From NCBI GenBank assembly GCA_964035545.1, contig CAXIUT010000236.1, positions 1 through 64,000 of the forward strand: a DNA stretch of 64,000 bases, given 5' to 3'. The translations under genes and the position numbers were made by a program. Position 1 is the stretch's first letter. Every line of letters starts with the position of its first letter. Under the pieces are notes generated by a model that worked only from the letters and a program-made list of their open reading frames with translations, was not told where the DNA came from and did not search any database. The DNA comes from Bugula neritina. Lineage: Eukaryota; Bryozoa; Gymnolaemata; Cheilostomatida; Bugulidae. This document shows, one piece after another, positions 48,381 to 60,629 of this stretch.

Positions 48381-48709
48381 GTCTTAGTCTTAGTCTTAGT
48401 CTTAGTCTTAGTCTTAGTCTTAGTCTTAGTCTTAGTCTTAGTCTTAGTCTTAGTCTTAGTCTTAGTCTTAGTCTTAGTCTTAGTCTTAGTCTTAGTCTTA
48501 GTCTTAGTCTTAGTCTTAGTCTTAGTCTTAGTCTTAGTCTTAGTCTTAGTCTTAGTCTTAGTCTTAGTCTTAGTCTTAGTCTTAGTCTTAGTCTTAGTCT
48601 TAGTCTTAGTCTTAGTCTTAGTCTTAGTCTTAGTCTTAGTCTTAGTCTTAGTCTTAGTCTTAGTCTTAGTCTTAGTCTTAGTCTTAGTCTTAGTCTTAGT
48701 CTTAGTCTT
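48381..48709 (+). repeat. Pure AGTCTT hexamer array, about 55 copies
   Basis: The composite minisatellite ends in an uninterrupted hexanucleotide run of about 330 bp with no visible variants. The unit length makes it open in several frames (Ser-Leu or Lys-Thr dipeptides). These are not genes. Confidence 0.97.
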
Positions 48710-49105
48710 CATACATATATAAAAAAGGAAAAGAAAAAAACTTCCTTGACATGCAAAGTGAACAGAGAAGTGCATTATGGAAACGGTTGATGAACACTGC
48801 ACTAACCTCTCTCCTGTCGTAAAGTCTAATGTAATCTTTGTGTTGTCAACTCAGAGGTCCATGTGGGAACCTGGGCCCAGGTCATTGAAAAGTCCAACAC
48901 CAGCTTAACCTGGCTCAAACTACAAAAGTTTCAAGACTAGAGCGGAAAGCAAACCGTAGTACAACAAATTTGATCAGAAAGAGAAAAGTGGACAGCAAAC
49001 AGGACGACAAGAAATATAACAAAGAGAAGAGAACAGGAAAACAAAGTTACTAGAATGATTTCTACATGCTACATAACACATTTCGAGCACCTACATGTTC
49101 AGTTT

Positions 49106-49709
49106 CTATCCATTCTCAAAGATGACCATAGCAATTAGGGAGCAGGAACCCACGGTGCCGCAACGTACGACGTCAGAGGATCCATGAGGGCATATGGTGG
49201 AGAGTTTGGGGCCTGTAGGGTCCACTCCAAGAAGTAGAGACTAAAGACAGCATGCCAGCTTATCAGCAGTAGATTTTTGGTGCCATAATATGTATCATGG
49301 AGCAATTCTTGCTAGCTATCACAGTATCTTCTGTAGCCCTGGTATCCATGCCCAGGATAACTCCATCCTAGAACACAGTCAATAGATATAAGTTGTGTAA
49401 ACTCAATACTTCAGCAACTAACATTTCCTATTTTTATTATGGCCATAACAATTGTTGAACAATAATAACAATAACCCCTAATCCACAAACAACTTTGTCT
49501 TAAACAGAATTTATTAACTATTTTTCAACAAATGAAAAATGAAACTTACCTTATATATTATCCCACATATAGTTGTGCCAGTACTGTAACCTTTTGGTGA
49601 TGTAAAACCTTCAGATGAAAGGTGAGCATTTCTAAAACAACCAACTCTCAAGTTAATTCCTGTTGCTTGAAGTGAGATGTGCGTTTCCAAAGACTGAATG
49701 AAGAGAGAG
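49106..49709 (-). pseudogene. Proteasome subunit beta-2 (PSMB7-type) pseudogene, right copy
   Basis: This is the best-preserved proteasome remnant. The exon at 49,709-49,550 encodes the propeptide-like region, then STGTTICGIIYK with the catalytic Thr1. It joins in phase 0, across a 182-nt intron, to an exon from 49,367 encoding [16 protein letters not shown] and [15 protein letters not shown]. Asp17 is present, but the catalytic Lys33 position is Met. TGA follows at 49,265. After a deletion of the central region, a second piece (about 49,230-49,106) encodes LLLGVDPTGPKLSTICPHGS and GSCSLIAMVIFENG, which match the family's GGVDVTGP...YPHGS...GSGSLAAMAVFE block, then a stop. The retained intron argues against a retrocopy. 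No C-terminal exons are visible down to 48,710. It includes the empty Harbinger site at 49,587-49,589. Confidence 0.85.
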
Positions 49710-49792
49710 CTGAAAGTGCAGGGTTTTTATTAGTCTAGAAAATAGCTTTTGTCTGGAATAGCCAAAACAAGCAAATAACACAACATAGAAAA

Positions 49793-49842
49793 GCATAATG
49801 TAGCTAACATAGCCTAATGTAGCTAACATTATAGCTATGTTA
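49793..49842 (-). repeat. 19-bp tandem repeat, right-arm counterpart (about 2 copies)
   Basis: AATGTAGCTAACATAGCCT is the reverse-complement equivalent of the four-copy array at 39,500. The lower copy number marks divergence between the arms. Confidence 0.8.
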
Positions 49843-50965
49843 ATAAAATCAAAGCTTTAATGATTCAACAAAAGCTTTCCATGCTCATGTACTGTCCAAA
49901 CAATTTTCATGCCTTACAGTGTACCTGTAAAAGCACGTATGCCCAAATGTCAACAGCCAATGGGTTATGCAGAATAGTTGATGTGGACAACATATTTTCT
50001 CCCTTATAGTGCAGTAGAATATATATAACACAGGAGTTACCAACCTTTCCCTAACATTCCCCCCTTTCATGAATATTGACTATTAATTTCCCCCTTTTGA
50101 CAAACTGTGAAAATTTTTATAACTGGCATCATGATAATATAGGATACAACAATATACATTACATGAAAAGTGAAGCAGTATTTACAGCTCTAAATCCTGC
50201 ATGGCACACTAACAACTATCAAGACAAACATCCTCAACAAAAGTGACTATAAAAACAACGAAATTTAGTTGAAGCATCAAAAACCAGTTTTAGAGACTAT
50301 AGAGAATAAGAACATTGTATATAATGCATAGTACCAGAGGCATATAGTTTAAATGTGAGACTTTGGCAGAAATAAGCTGCTACTGGTAAAACCCATTCGC
50401 TAGCAATTTAAAATTGGAAAATTCAGCTGATTGGGGTAAAATAATATAATTAGGGTATAAAAGTAGACATCAACCACCAAGGGTATGTATAATCAGGTTA
50501 AGATAAACCGCATAAAACATCCAGGCCATACCAACTTATAGAGAAGCAAAATAATATATCAGTTCAACTTTAGTCAAATTTTTAATTGTAATTCTTGAAA
50601 ATATAACTTGATGAAAAGTTTGAAACTGTTTACTGGTTAAATTGTGATTAATTAAAAGTTTTCGAATAATTCTATTGTAAGTAGTTTAATCAAGGATTCG
50701 TGTTATACTTAATAGGAATTGTTGGGACTTTAAATAAGTTGGGAAAGCTTTTCCCTAATGCATTATAGCTTTTCATGTATTATTACAGCTATGCAAGCTA
50801 TATTACAATTTTCTGACACTCATTACGGCTACTACACAAGAGCTGACCTTTTTGACTGGTATAACAACTACGCTTACAACTTATGATGTAAAGGCTTTTA
50901 CATCGCTACTTTCTTTTAGACTGCTACAATAAATATCTCTATATATTAAAAACAACAGGAATTAC

Positions 50966-51082
50966 CTCCATATAGCTCATCCAGCTGACCCATGTGAAGA
51001 ATAATCTAGAATGACTTTGTCCAACTTTATACCCAATTGGTTGGTTGTCTAGTAGATGACCATGTGACCATCACAGCAGTTA
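50966..51082 (-). other. Exon-like block E5, right copy
   Basis: Closely matches 38,324-38,440, with the same acceptor (CAG at the far edge) and donor GGAG/GTAATT on the minus strand. A third copy is at 61,322-61,438. Confidence 0.5.
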
Positions 51083-52134
51083 CTGCAAGAAGAAAGCAGT
51101 CTATAATTATGTGGTGTTGCATATCATGAAAAACAATGAAATAAAATACTAAATATAACATATTTTATAAAACATTATTGAAGAAAGCAACAAAAGTAAA
51201 AATGGAGAACAACAGGGGAGGGGGGGAATTCACATTTTTTATTGATGTATAGGTGTACAGAAGAGTGTCACACTTGATTAATTTAAAAAAATGATTTGTT
51301 GAAAGAGCCATAACCAAAAATCAAAAATGAAAGCCTGACTTCGTTTTCTTACCACAAGCAAGCATAGCACTATGTAAACTTATATTTTTTAATAAGAGGT
51401 TTTCACACATTCAGCAATAAATTGACAGAACAACAAATATGATTGAAGAGTGCTCATTTAGATGGAATGAGGTTTGGTAGTATTTACAAGCTCCAAAATC
51501 AAATGAATTACTTATTGATGGTTTTCAATGAATACAATGATTGTATTAACATGAAAGTAAAATCCTAAAATAAAATCCCAATCATGTGCTGATTTTTCAT
51601 CTCTTCAGTCAAGTTTTGCATGGAGCTAGGGTAAGGTTGGCAAGAGCTATTACAATAGGCTGTTTTAACTTTCATTAGAAACACATATGGCAATTCTTGA
51701 ATGAAATAAACAGCTAAAACTTTTAAAGCTAAATATAACGACAGAAAAACAGCCAAGTGTTACGGTAGAATTGATCAACAGTGGACTTCATAGCTAACAG
51801 AACATATAGTATCAGTATTTTATGTGCCGAACAGTACAGTTTCATTTTAATCATCACTCTATAGTACAGTTCTATGTGCACAACTTCCCAAAGTTATATA
51901 TTCTACACCTTACACAATTATATTGCAACTTTTATCAAAAGCACATGCTTCAGTGTTTGAGTAGTAACGCTTGTTATGCTTATCCTAAATCATATTTTGT
52001 CCAAGGGAAGGTAGAAAAAGCTGAATCTAACATCATTTATGAGAGTAGCTATCCCCTGGTAGTAGCTTTATGAATGCTAAAACCTAATAGCACATAACAC
52101 AGGGAAAGAGCAAATATTGTTACAATAAACAAAC

Positions 52135-52709
52135 CTGAACCGATGAAAAGTTTCGGTGAATCTAACACAGAGAGAAGACAACTTCTACATGGCATCTCAT
52201 GGATTTAAAACCAGTCTTGATAGCAAGAGAACTTTTATCTGCATGTGGTTAAACACAATTACAAAAAAAAACAATAAATATTCTAAACTACCTTAATATA
52301 TAAAACATTTTATTTTAATTTGCTAATACAGTAAATGTTTGCAGAGCTGAGATACTAGTCTACTGACTACAAGTGATTAACTTGAACAAATTCACAAGAC
52401 TTGGAGTTAACAAGACTAAAATTATAAACAAACCATAACATTGTTGCTACCACTTCAAACAGAAATAGATATACATGAATTATGGACATCAGTTATCAAG
52501 AAGAATACAAGAAGCACAAGATAATTCTTCTAATACATCGTGTAAAACTAGTAAAATTGAAACCACGGAGAAAATTATTGTAAATAATAAATACCTAATT
52601 ATAACCAAGATGGGGCTCACAGAACTGACCACGGTTGACTAGCTCACATCTTCCTGGTGTAGACCATATGTTCTCTAATGTGTGAATATCTGAGCTGCTT
52701 GGATACATT
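52135..52709 (-). other. Exon-like blocks E3 and E2, right copy B
   Basis: E2 (52,709-52,595) and E3 (52,238-52,135) lie in minus-strand order with splice edges retained. This E2 copy is open from the acceptor for 37 codons (MYPSSSDIHTLENIWSTPGR and onward) and stops exactly at the donor. A product is not established. Confidence 0.4.
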
Positions 52710-53797
52710 CTAAAAAACAAAACACATTTGACAAATTGAAGTTGTTGAATAAATGATGACAGACATGTATGAGACAAATTATAGACTGTTGAATCTAGAG
52801 TATGGGAAATTTGTATCATGATAAAATCAACTTAGTCTACAGAACCAGGAAAGACACTTCTTTGAATCAAAAACTTTTCAGTTGAACAACGTAAACTGAA
52901 TATTCCACTTTTTAATTTCAAGGAATGATTATGACTATAATATGAGTATGTAACTGAAATAAAGTCAAACAAATTGAATTATTGGGTAGGAGTTAAAATT
53001 TATTGCACAGTTATGGCTATTTTGAAAAGAAAAGTTGATTTCAATTATGAGCCATACAGTACAGAGTAGCAAATCAATGAATTAAAATCATAAGCTTGTA
53101 CATGTGGTGAGCAAAGCAACAGCCGCACTGTTACAGAAAGGTCATTGTAAAATGTTAGTGTAAATATTTGTGCAAAGTTTAATACTCCTGCAGAGGGGTT
53201 GATATAGAATCACAAAAATTATGTCTAATGATCATATATCACAACAAAATACCGTAAATATTAAAACAGCATTATATTAATACATAAATTAACCATCTCT
53301 TCAGTGTGGATAACAATTAATTAAGGCAAGCGGATAAAATCAAGCTGAAGACAGGTCTACTGTAAAATGAAAAATTTATAGAACAGAAATGGAAAAAAAA
53401 CTGTAAACACTGAAATAAAAATAAAATATGATACAAGCAAAAATGGCTTGGCATATTATATAATTAGTGGTAGGTACAGCAGCACCAATATTATGCTTAG
53501 ACAAGAAATTATCCCAAAGGATAAATTTTCAATAAACTAAAAAAATGAGCACTGACTCACTGCATCAACTATTAGCTAGAAAACCTTACATCAAACTAAA
53601 AGCAGTATAACAGCTAGGGTGCTAAAATGTATAGCTCACTATTTGTAGTATTACTAACATTATTATTCTTAGTATTGATTTTGTGGTTTAGTTCAACAAA
53701 CCAGAGGAGAACAGGGTAGAATTGTTACCTTGAAATCAAGCCAATTCAAAGCCAAGCTAAATTGAGATTTATTATATAAGTCTTGCAGCTGCATTTA

Positions 53798-54222
53798 CTC
53801 AATTGAGTGCTTTAAATATTTGTTTTTGTTTTTGAAAATTTTATAAAAGTTCTTAAACTTGTTCATTGAGCTAAAACATATAAAACACTATAAATTAAGC
53901 TCATGAATTACAACCATGTTCAGTGCCAGTGAGATGCACAGAATAAAAAGTGTCCATCATTGAAACTGTAATTAAATCAAGTTTATGTTGATAATCAAAT
54001 AAAATTTGTTCAATTAAACAATTTATTTATAATTTTTATTATAAATCTTTAGTGAAAACATGTAACAAAGGGCAAAAAACTGGGTGAAATCATCCGCAAC
54101 TACCCTCTGTAAACATATAGTAATATGAGGCACGCCTCCTACCGATAAGTAGCATAATGGTGGACAACGCCCTAAAATCGCCGCTCTCATATCGATCATC
54201 TCAGGGCTGAGGCTGACAAAAG
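53798..54222 (-). mobile_element. Partial copy of a MITE-like element
   Basis: Matches the distal half of the element at 57,191-58,036, including the CGATATGAGAGTGGCG-type end, but the opposite inverted end is missing. It begins abruptly at 53,798 next to intron sequence equivalent to left-arm 35,750. Confidence 0.5.
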
Positions 54223-56288
54223 CTTTTACAATGAGCTGTTTTAACTTTTATTAGAAACATGTTTGGCAATTTTTGAATGAAATTAACAGCTACAACTTTT
54301 AAAACAAAATAAAACGACAGAAAAACAGCCATGTGTTACGGTAGTGTTAATCAACAGTGGATTTCATAGCTAATAGGAGCAGATATAGGTCAACTGAGTT
54401 TACCTAACTGTCTAGCACTGGAAGTTTTACTAATTCCAAGGGTTGGTAGTAAAGGTTAGACAACTTTAACTTAATGAAAAGAAGAGTTAGTATTGTTGCA
54501 GTAAGCAATTCATTTAAACACACACCTGAACTGATGAAAAGTTTCGTTGAATCAAACACAGAGAGAAGACAACTTCAAGTGTCGGCTTGTGAGCATCTCA
54601 TGGATATAAAACGGGTCTTGATAGCAAGGTGACTTCTATCTGCATGTGGTTAAACACAACTACAAAACAGACAATAAATATTATAAACTACCTTAATTAT
54701 ATATAAAACATTTTATTTTAATTTGCTAATAGTAAATGTTTGCAGAGCTGGGATACTAGTCACAAGATGTCGAGTTAACAAGACTAAAATAATAAATAAA
54801 ACATTACTTTTTCACTATTAAAGATGAAATAGATAAACATAAATTATGGACATCAGTTATAAAAAAGAATACAGAAAGTACAAGATAATTAATTCCTAAT
54901 ATCCTGTAAAATTGGTAAAATTGAAAACACAGACAAAATTATCATAAATAATAAATACCTAATTATAACCAAGATGGGGCTCTCAGAACTGACCACAGTT
55001 GGCTAGGTCCCATCTTCCTGGTGTAGACTAAATGTGTTCTCTAATGTGTGAATATTTGAGCTGCTTGGAGACATTCTAACAAAAAAACACATTCGATGAA
55101 TTAAAATTGTTGAATAAATGATGACAAGACATGTATGAGACATCTTACAGACTGTAAAATCTAGAGTATTGGAAATTTACATGGTGATAAATTTTTATTA
55201 TGATAAAATCAGCATAGTCTACAGAACCAGGAGAGAAACTTCTTTGAATCAGAAACACAACTTGTTTTAGTTGAAGCAGCTTAAACTGAATATTCCACTT
55301 TAACTTTTGAATTTCGATCCATGATTATGACCATGATGAGTATGTAACTGAAATAAAGTCAAACGAATTAAATCATTGGGCAACAGTTAAACTTTATTAC
55401 ACTGGTAAGGCTGTAGTGAAAAAATAAAAACATTTGATTTCAATTATACTATTATTCACAGTATTGATTTTGTAGTTCAGTTCAACAGACCAGAGAAGAA
55501 CAGGGTAGAAGTTGTGTTGAAATTAAGCTAATTTGAAGCTAAGCTAAATTGAAATTCATTATATGCCTTGCAGTTGTATTTACTCAAATGACTGCAGAAT
55601 CAAATTGACAAAAAATGAGTGGCAGCTTATAAATTGAATAAAATATTCAATTTGAATTCTAAGCCTATGAATGAATACAGATTAACAAACAGTTTACTAA
55701 AGACGGTACAAAATTATTAAATGACGTGCTAAATAAAGGATTACTTTGGTAACATGACCAAACAGTTTCAGTTGCTGGACCAGTCAGTTTGAAGGGCAAC
55801 TTAGTAATGGCAGTGCAGAAATTGACAGAAATTGAACAGGTGAGCTAGAAAAACTGCTTGTTCTAGAAGCTATTCAGGTAAATGATGAAAATAAATGTTG
55901 CAACTTGTGATTTGACTTTTGGAATTTTTATGGAGCTTCATCATCCTTCTAACCATTCACCATTAAATCACTAATTTCTCTTATTGAATGCAACTAGATA
56001 TTAGCATGAGGTTAGGGACCTAAAGAAAAAGGACAGGGCTGTGCATGCACTTGCTTAGTCCTAACTCTGACTACTGGTTGTGGGTAAACATTCAACTACT
56101 TGTTTAAAATGTGTTGGGGAGGTCATGGTCATGAATTACTAGACAATCTGTATAGCATTAAGTTTACTATAATATGTGTGTACTGTCACTGTATGCCTGA
56201 TGAAATAACTTTTATGGACATCAATTTTAAATAGCAGGAATTTGGGATAAGGTAACTTTAGAAAATAAAGATTTAAAATAAAACATAC

Positions 56289-56507
56289 CACGGACAGATA
56301 AAGATGAGGCTTACAGGGATGGGAAGAATAACACACAGAGAAAAAGAGTACAGGTTGCTGTTCCTCTGCCCATTCTGTAACACAAAAAATAGTAAATAAA
56401 CTTGTTCAAAATACAATAGAAAAAAGGAAGCAATAGAAACATCACCTGTAGAATTTTTTCTATCAAATTGACAAATTTATTAGCAAATTCCAAGCATTCA
56501 GAAAACC
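56289..56507 (-). other. Candidate pair of coding exons, copy C
   Basis: On the minus strand a first exon (about 56,507-56,446) reads FSECLEFANKFVNLIEKILQ up to a CTACAG/GTGATG donor. A 71-nt intron follows, then an exon (56,374-56,289) after TTTGTGTTACAG reading NGQRNSNLYSFSLCVILPIP and on to a CCGTG/GTATGT donor. The frame stays open across the junction. I do not recognise the protein. The left arm has no copy. Confidence 0.35.
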
Positions 56508-56955
56508 CTCAACACTATGCTAACTCTGTAGAAGTATATATTATATCTAAAGTTTCTAAGTGGTTAAATGATTGAACCAACATCAAAATTTTCTACTCAT
56601 ATATAATACAGATGTGTGATATAAATAGGAAATCTAGTAATGTAATGAGTCTTGTGAAACAGTATAAATTTACAGCTCTAAAACCTACGTCGCAAACCAA
56701 CAATTCAAAGAATCAAGACAGAAATTCACAATAAAAGTATCTTTAAAACAATAAAATTTAGTTGAAGCATGAAACACCAGTTTTAGAGAATATAGAAAAT
56801 AAGTATATTGTATAATGCATACTACGAGAGACTTTGACAAAATTACGCTGTACATGCCACAGTTAGCCCTAATTTGCGAATAATTCAAAAATGCAACATC
56901 CAGCTGCATGACTGAAACTGAAAACTTGGACATGCGAAAGTAATAACCGGCTAAC

Positions 56956-57084
56956 CTCACACTGCAAATAGAGTAGTATGCAGTTCACCTCAGTCTGAAA
57001 ATAGTTCAGGTCAAGCAAAGATCAAACAACTCCAACTAATACCAAACCATCCAGAAGGAATATTATGAAGCAGCAATCAGTAAC
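56956..57084 (-). other. Exon-like block E4, right copy
   Basis: Matches 37,470-37,598 with both splice sites conserved. The adjacent sequence toward 56,690 jumps to the equivalent of 39,000-39,170, so the E5 interval was deleted here. Confidence 0.45.
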
Positions 57085-57190
57085 CTGTAAGTGAAACAAA
57101 CCAACACTGGGTTTGAGCCAGGAAGGTTTCAGAGATATATATCTAAAGCAAATAAAGTTGCAAAGATATGGAAATGATATCTTTATACGA

Positions 57191-58036
57191 AGCTAGGGTG
57201 AGGCAAAGGTGATCTATATGAGAGTGGCGACTTTAGGGAGTCATGGGGACATCATTATGCAGAATTCTGCGCTGCGAGTTTATAAAAGTTAAAAAGGGAA
57301 AATTTTGTCACTTTTTTTATTTCATTATTATTTCTATTTTATGTGTACATTTTTAATTTTATTTATTGCTATAGTTTTTAAACACATTCTTTATGCATAT
57401 AAAATTAAAAACAAGTTTAAAACTCACTCACTAATAATTATTCACGTGTAGCTTAATATATTGACAATAGAAAGCCCAAAGTTATTCAATTTAGTTTCAA
57501 ATAGCATGAGGAAATTTATTTGAATTAAATTCTTAAAAATTATTATTATTTGAACTATTTTAAAAAGTTTTATCCAATACTAAGTTCACACCTTTGAAGC
57601 CATAAAAACAATCATTAAATAATTCATTGAGTGCTTTAAAATATTTTTTTTGTTTTTGGAATTTTTTTAAAAGTTCTTAAACTTCTTTTTTGAGTTGAAA
57701 CATATAAAACACTATAAATTAAGCTCATGAATTACAACCGTGTTCAGTGCCAGTAAGCTGCACAGAATAAAACGTGTCCATCATTGAAAATGCAATTAAA
57801 TCAAGTTTCTGTTGATGATCGAATAAAAATTGTTGAATTCATTTATAATTTTTATCATAAATCTTTAGGGAAAACATGCAAAAAAGGACAAAAACTCAGT
57901 GAAATTATCACGCAACAATCCACTGTAATTATATAATAATATGAGGCACATCTCCTACCAATAAATAGCATAATGGTAGACAACGCCCTAAAATTGCCAC
58001 TCTCATATCGATCATCTCAGGGCTGAGGCTGACAAG
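57191..58036. mobile_element. MITE-like element with inverted ends
   Basis: GATCTATATGAGAGTGGCGA (57,211 onward) and the reverse complement of 57,965-58,013 match over about 28 bp with three mismatches; a CATTATGC stretch also recurs on both sides. The element sits in intron sequence equivalent to about 37,390 of the left arm, which lacks it. The interior has no coding capacity. I could not fix the exact ends or the target duplication. Confidence 0.5.
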
Positions 58037-59526
58037 AGCTTTTACAATAGGCCGTTTTAACTTTTATTAGAAACATGTTTGGCAATTTTTGAATGAAATT
58101 AACAGCTACAACTTTTAAAACAAAATAAAACGACAGAAGTGTTAATCAACAGTGGATTTCATAGCTAATAGGAGCAGATATAGGTCAACTGAGTTTACCT
58201 AACTGTCTAGCACTGGAAGTTTTACTAATTCCAAGGGTTGGTAGTAAAGGTTAGACAACTTTAACTTAATGAAAGGAAGAGTTAGTAATGTTGCAGTAAG
58301 CAATTCATTTAAACACACACCTGAACTGATGAAAAGTTTCGTTGAATCAAACACAGAGAGAAGACAACTTCTACACGTCGGCTTGTGAGCATCTCATGGA
58401 TATAAAACTGGTCTTGATGGCAAGGTGACTTCTATCTGCATGTGGTTAAACACAACTACAAAACAGACAATAAATTTTCTAAAATACCTTGATATATAAA
58501 ACATTTCATTTTAATTTGCTATCGAGCTGAGATTCTAGTCTAAAGACTACAAGTCATTAACTTGAACAAATTCACAGGACTTGGAGTTAACAAGACTAAA
58601 ATTATGAATAAAAGATAACATTTTTACTACTTCAAACAGAAATAGATAAACATGAATTATGGACATTAGAATACAAGAAGTACAAGATAATGATTTGCCT
58701 AACATCATTTAAAATTGGTAAAATTAAAAACAGAGAAAATTATTGTAAATAATAAATACCTAATTATAACCAAGATGGGGCTCTCAGAACTGACCACAGT
58801 TGGCTAGGTCCTATCTTCCTGGTGAAAACCATATGTTCTCTAATGTGTGAATATCTGAGCTGCTTGGAGTGATTCTAAAAAACAAAACACATTTGATAAA
58901 TTAAAATTGTTGAATAAATGATGACAGATATATATGAGACATCTCATAGGTCCTAAAATCTAGAGTATTGAAAATTGTATCATGATAGAATCAACATAGT
59001 CTACAGAACCAGGAAAGAAACTTCTTTGAACAAGAAATATAACTTGTTTTTTATAGTTACAGCAGTTTAAACTGAATTTATTCCACTTAAACTTTTCAAT
59101 TTCGAACCATGATTATGACCATGATGAGTATGTGACTGAAATAAAGTAAAACAAAATAAATCATTCAGCATAAGTTGAACGTTATTATAGCGAGAAAAAA
59201 ATTAAAATATTAGATTTCAATTATACTATTATTCTTAGTATTGATTTTGTAGTTCAGTTCAACAGACCAGAGTAGAAAAGGGTAAAAGTTAAGTCAAAGT
59301 CAAGCCAATTTGAAGCAAAGCTAAATTGAAATTTATTATATGCCTTGCAGTTGTATTTACTCAAATGACTGCAGAATCAAATTGACTAGAAATGGGTAGC
59401 AGCCTATCAATTAAGTACAATATTCAATGTGAATTCCAAGCCTATGAATAAATACAGATCAACAATCAGTAAACTAAAGATAATGTTGGTAAAAAATTAA
59501 TAAATGACATGCTAAACAAAGGTTAC

Positions 59527-59700
59527 CTTGGTAAGATGACCAAACAATTTCAATTGCACGATCATTCACTATGAAGAGCAACTTACTATATAATAATGAC
59601 AGTGCAGCAGACGTGCTTAGTCATCCGTAACCAATCATTGCTCAGTCGTCTGTAACTGATCACGTGATTATTGGGGCATGCGCTATATCTCATGACTCAC
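59527..59700 (-). promoter_or_regulatory. Promoter-like region and E1, right copy D
   Basis: The minus strand keeps TGAGTCA (59,692-59,699 region), CACGTGATC (around 59,660) and the ACCAAG/GTAACC donor ending at 59,527. The ARE-like TGACGCAGC of the left arm is replaced by a GCATGCCCCAAT stretch. Confidence 0.4.
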
Positions 59701-60410
59701 TTCCAATGGTGTCACCAATTCAGTGCAATCTGTATGCAGCAAAAAGAGCAATACTAATTTTGGTGCCTAAGATTCTATGAGGCTTCAAGTTTCAGAATAT
59801 AATGAAAGGAAAACAGAGATGTAGCAATCAAATACTTTTAAAAATTTGTCCTCTTTATGCAGCATTATCAATCATGCTTAGGGCAAAATAAACAGGAATA
59901 TATATCACTATGCTAAATTAACCATCAAGAAAAGAAACACAAATTCACGACACAAAGAGGCATAAAGTAATTAAACAGGTGAGATAAGAAAACTGCTTGT
60001 TCTAGAAGCCATTCAGTGTTGCAACTTGGTGTTTTGATTTTTGAAATTTTTATGGAGCTTAATCATTCTTTAAACCATTCACCATTAAATCACTAATTTC
60101 TGTTATTGAATGCAACTAGAGAGTAGCATGAGGTTAGGGACCTACAGCAAAAGGCCAGGGTTTGGCTTGCCTTTGCTTAGTCCCAACTCTGACTACTGTT
60201 TGCAGGTAAACATTGAAATACTTGTTCACATGTGTTGGGGCAGGTCATGGTCATGAATTACTAGACAATCTGTATAGCATTAAGTTTACTATAATATGTG
60301 TGTAACGTCACTGTATGCCTCAAGAAATAACTTTTATGGACATCAATTTTAAATAGCAAGAATTTGGGATAAGGTAACTTTAGAAAATAAAGATTTAAAA
60401 TAAAACATAC

Positions 60411-60629
60411 CACGGACAGATAAAGATGAGGCTTACAGGGATGGGAAGAATAACACACAGAGAAAAAGAGTACAGGTTGCTGTTCCTCTGCCCATTCTGT
60501 AACACAAAAAATAGTAAATAAACTTGTTCAAAATACAATAGAAAAAAGGAAGCAATAGAAACATCACCTGTAGAATTTTTTCTATCAAATTGACAAATTT
60601 ATTAGCAAATTCCAAGCATTCAGAAAACC
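60411..60629 (-). other. Candidate pair of coding exons, copy D
   Basis: Apparently identical to 56,289-56,507 at an offset of 4,122 bp, including both splice junctions, whereas sequence several hundred bases away differs noticeably. Confidence 0.35.

Larger units (their letters stand above)
53798..57190 (-). repeat. Tandem duplication unit C
   Basis: This pairs with a second unit, D (about 57,640-61,600), offset by roughly 4 kb. They share E1-E3, the long intron following E3 (about 54,350-54,510 versus 58,150-58,310), and the region around 56,300/60,400. Unit C holds E2 (55,075-54,959) and E3 (54,639-54,526), but its E1 (about 55,738-55,825) lacks the promoter elements seen in the left arm and unit D. 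Confidence 0.7.
49330..59985 (-). repeat. Right arm of large inverted duplication, with internal tandem copies
   Basis: In reverse complement this matches the left arm, but it contains extra copies of the E1-E3 segment (52.1-52.7, 54.5-55.8 and 58.3-59.7 kb). On the minus strand the series runs from a promoter-like E1 near 59,600 to the proteasome fragment at 49,709. Several internal deletions are visible: E4 near 51,630, and the E5 interval near 56,940. The stretches between blocks are intron-like and AT-rich, with no other recognisable genes. Confidence 0.8.

Noticed and set aside
46650-48709. Interstitial telomere repeat or CRISPR-like array
   Set aside because: TTAGTC is not a known telomere unit, and the 55-bp units have no unique spacers: the intervening sequence is itself a hexamer repeat.
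48347-48802. Lys-Thr and Ser-Leu dipeptide frames on both strands
   Set aside because: Pure translation of the AGTCTT hexamer array.
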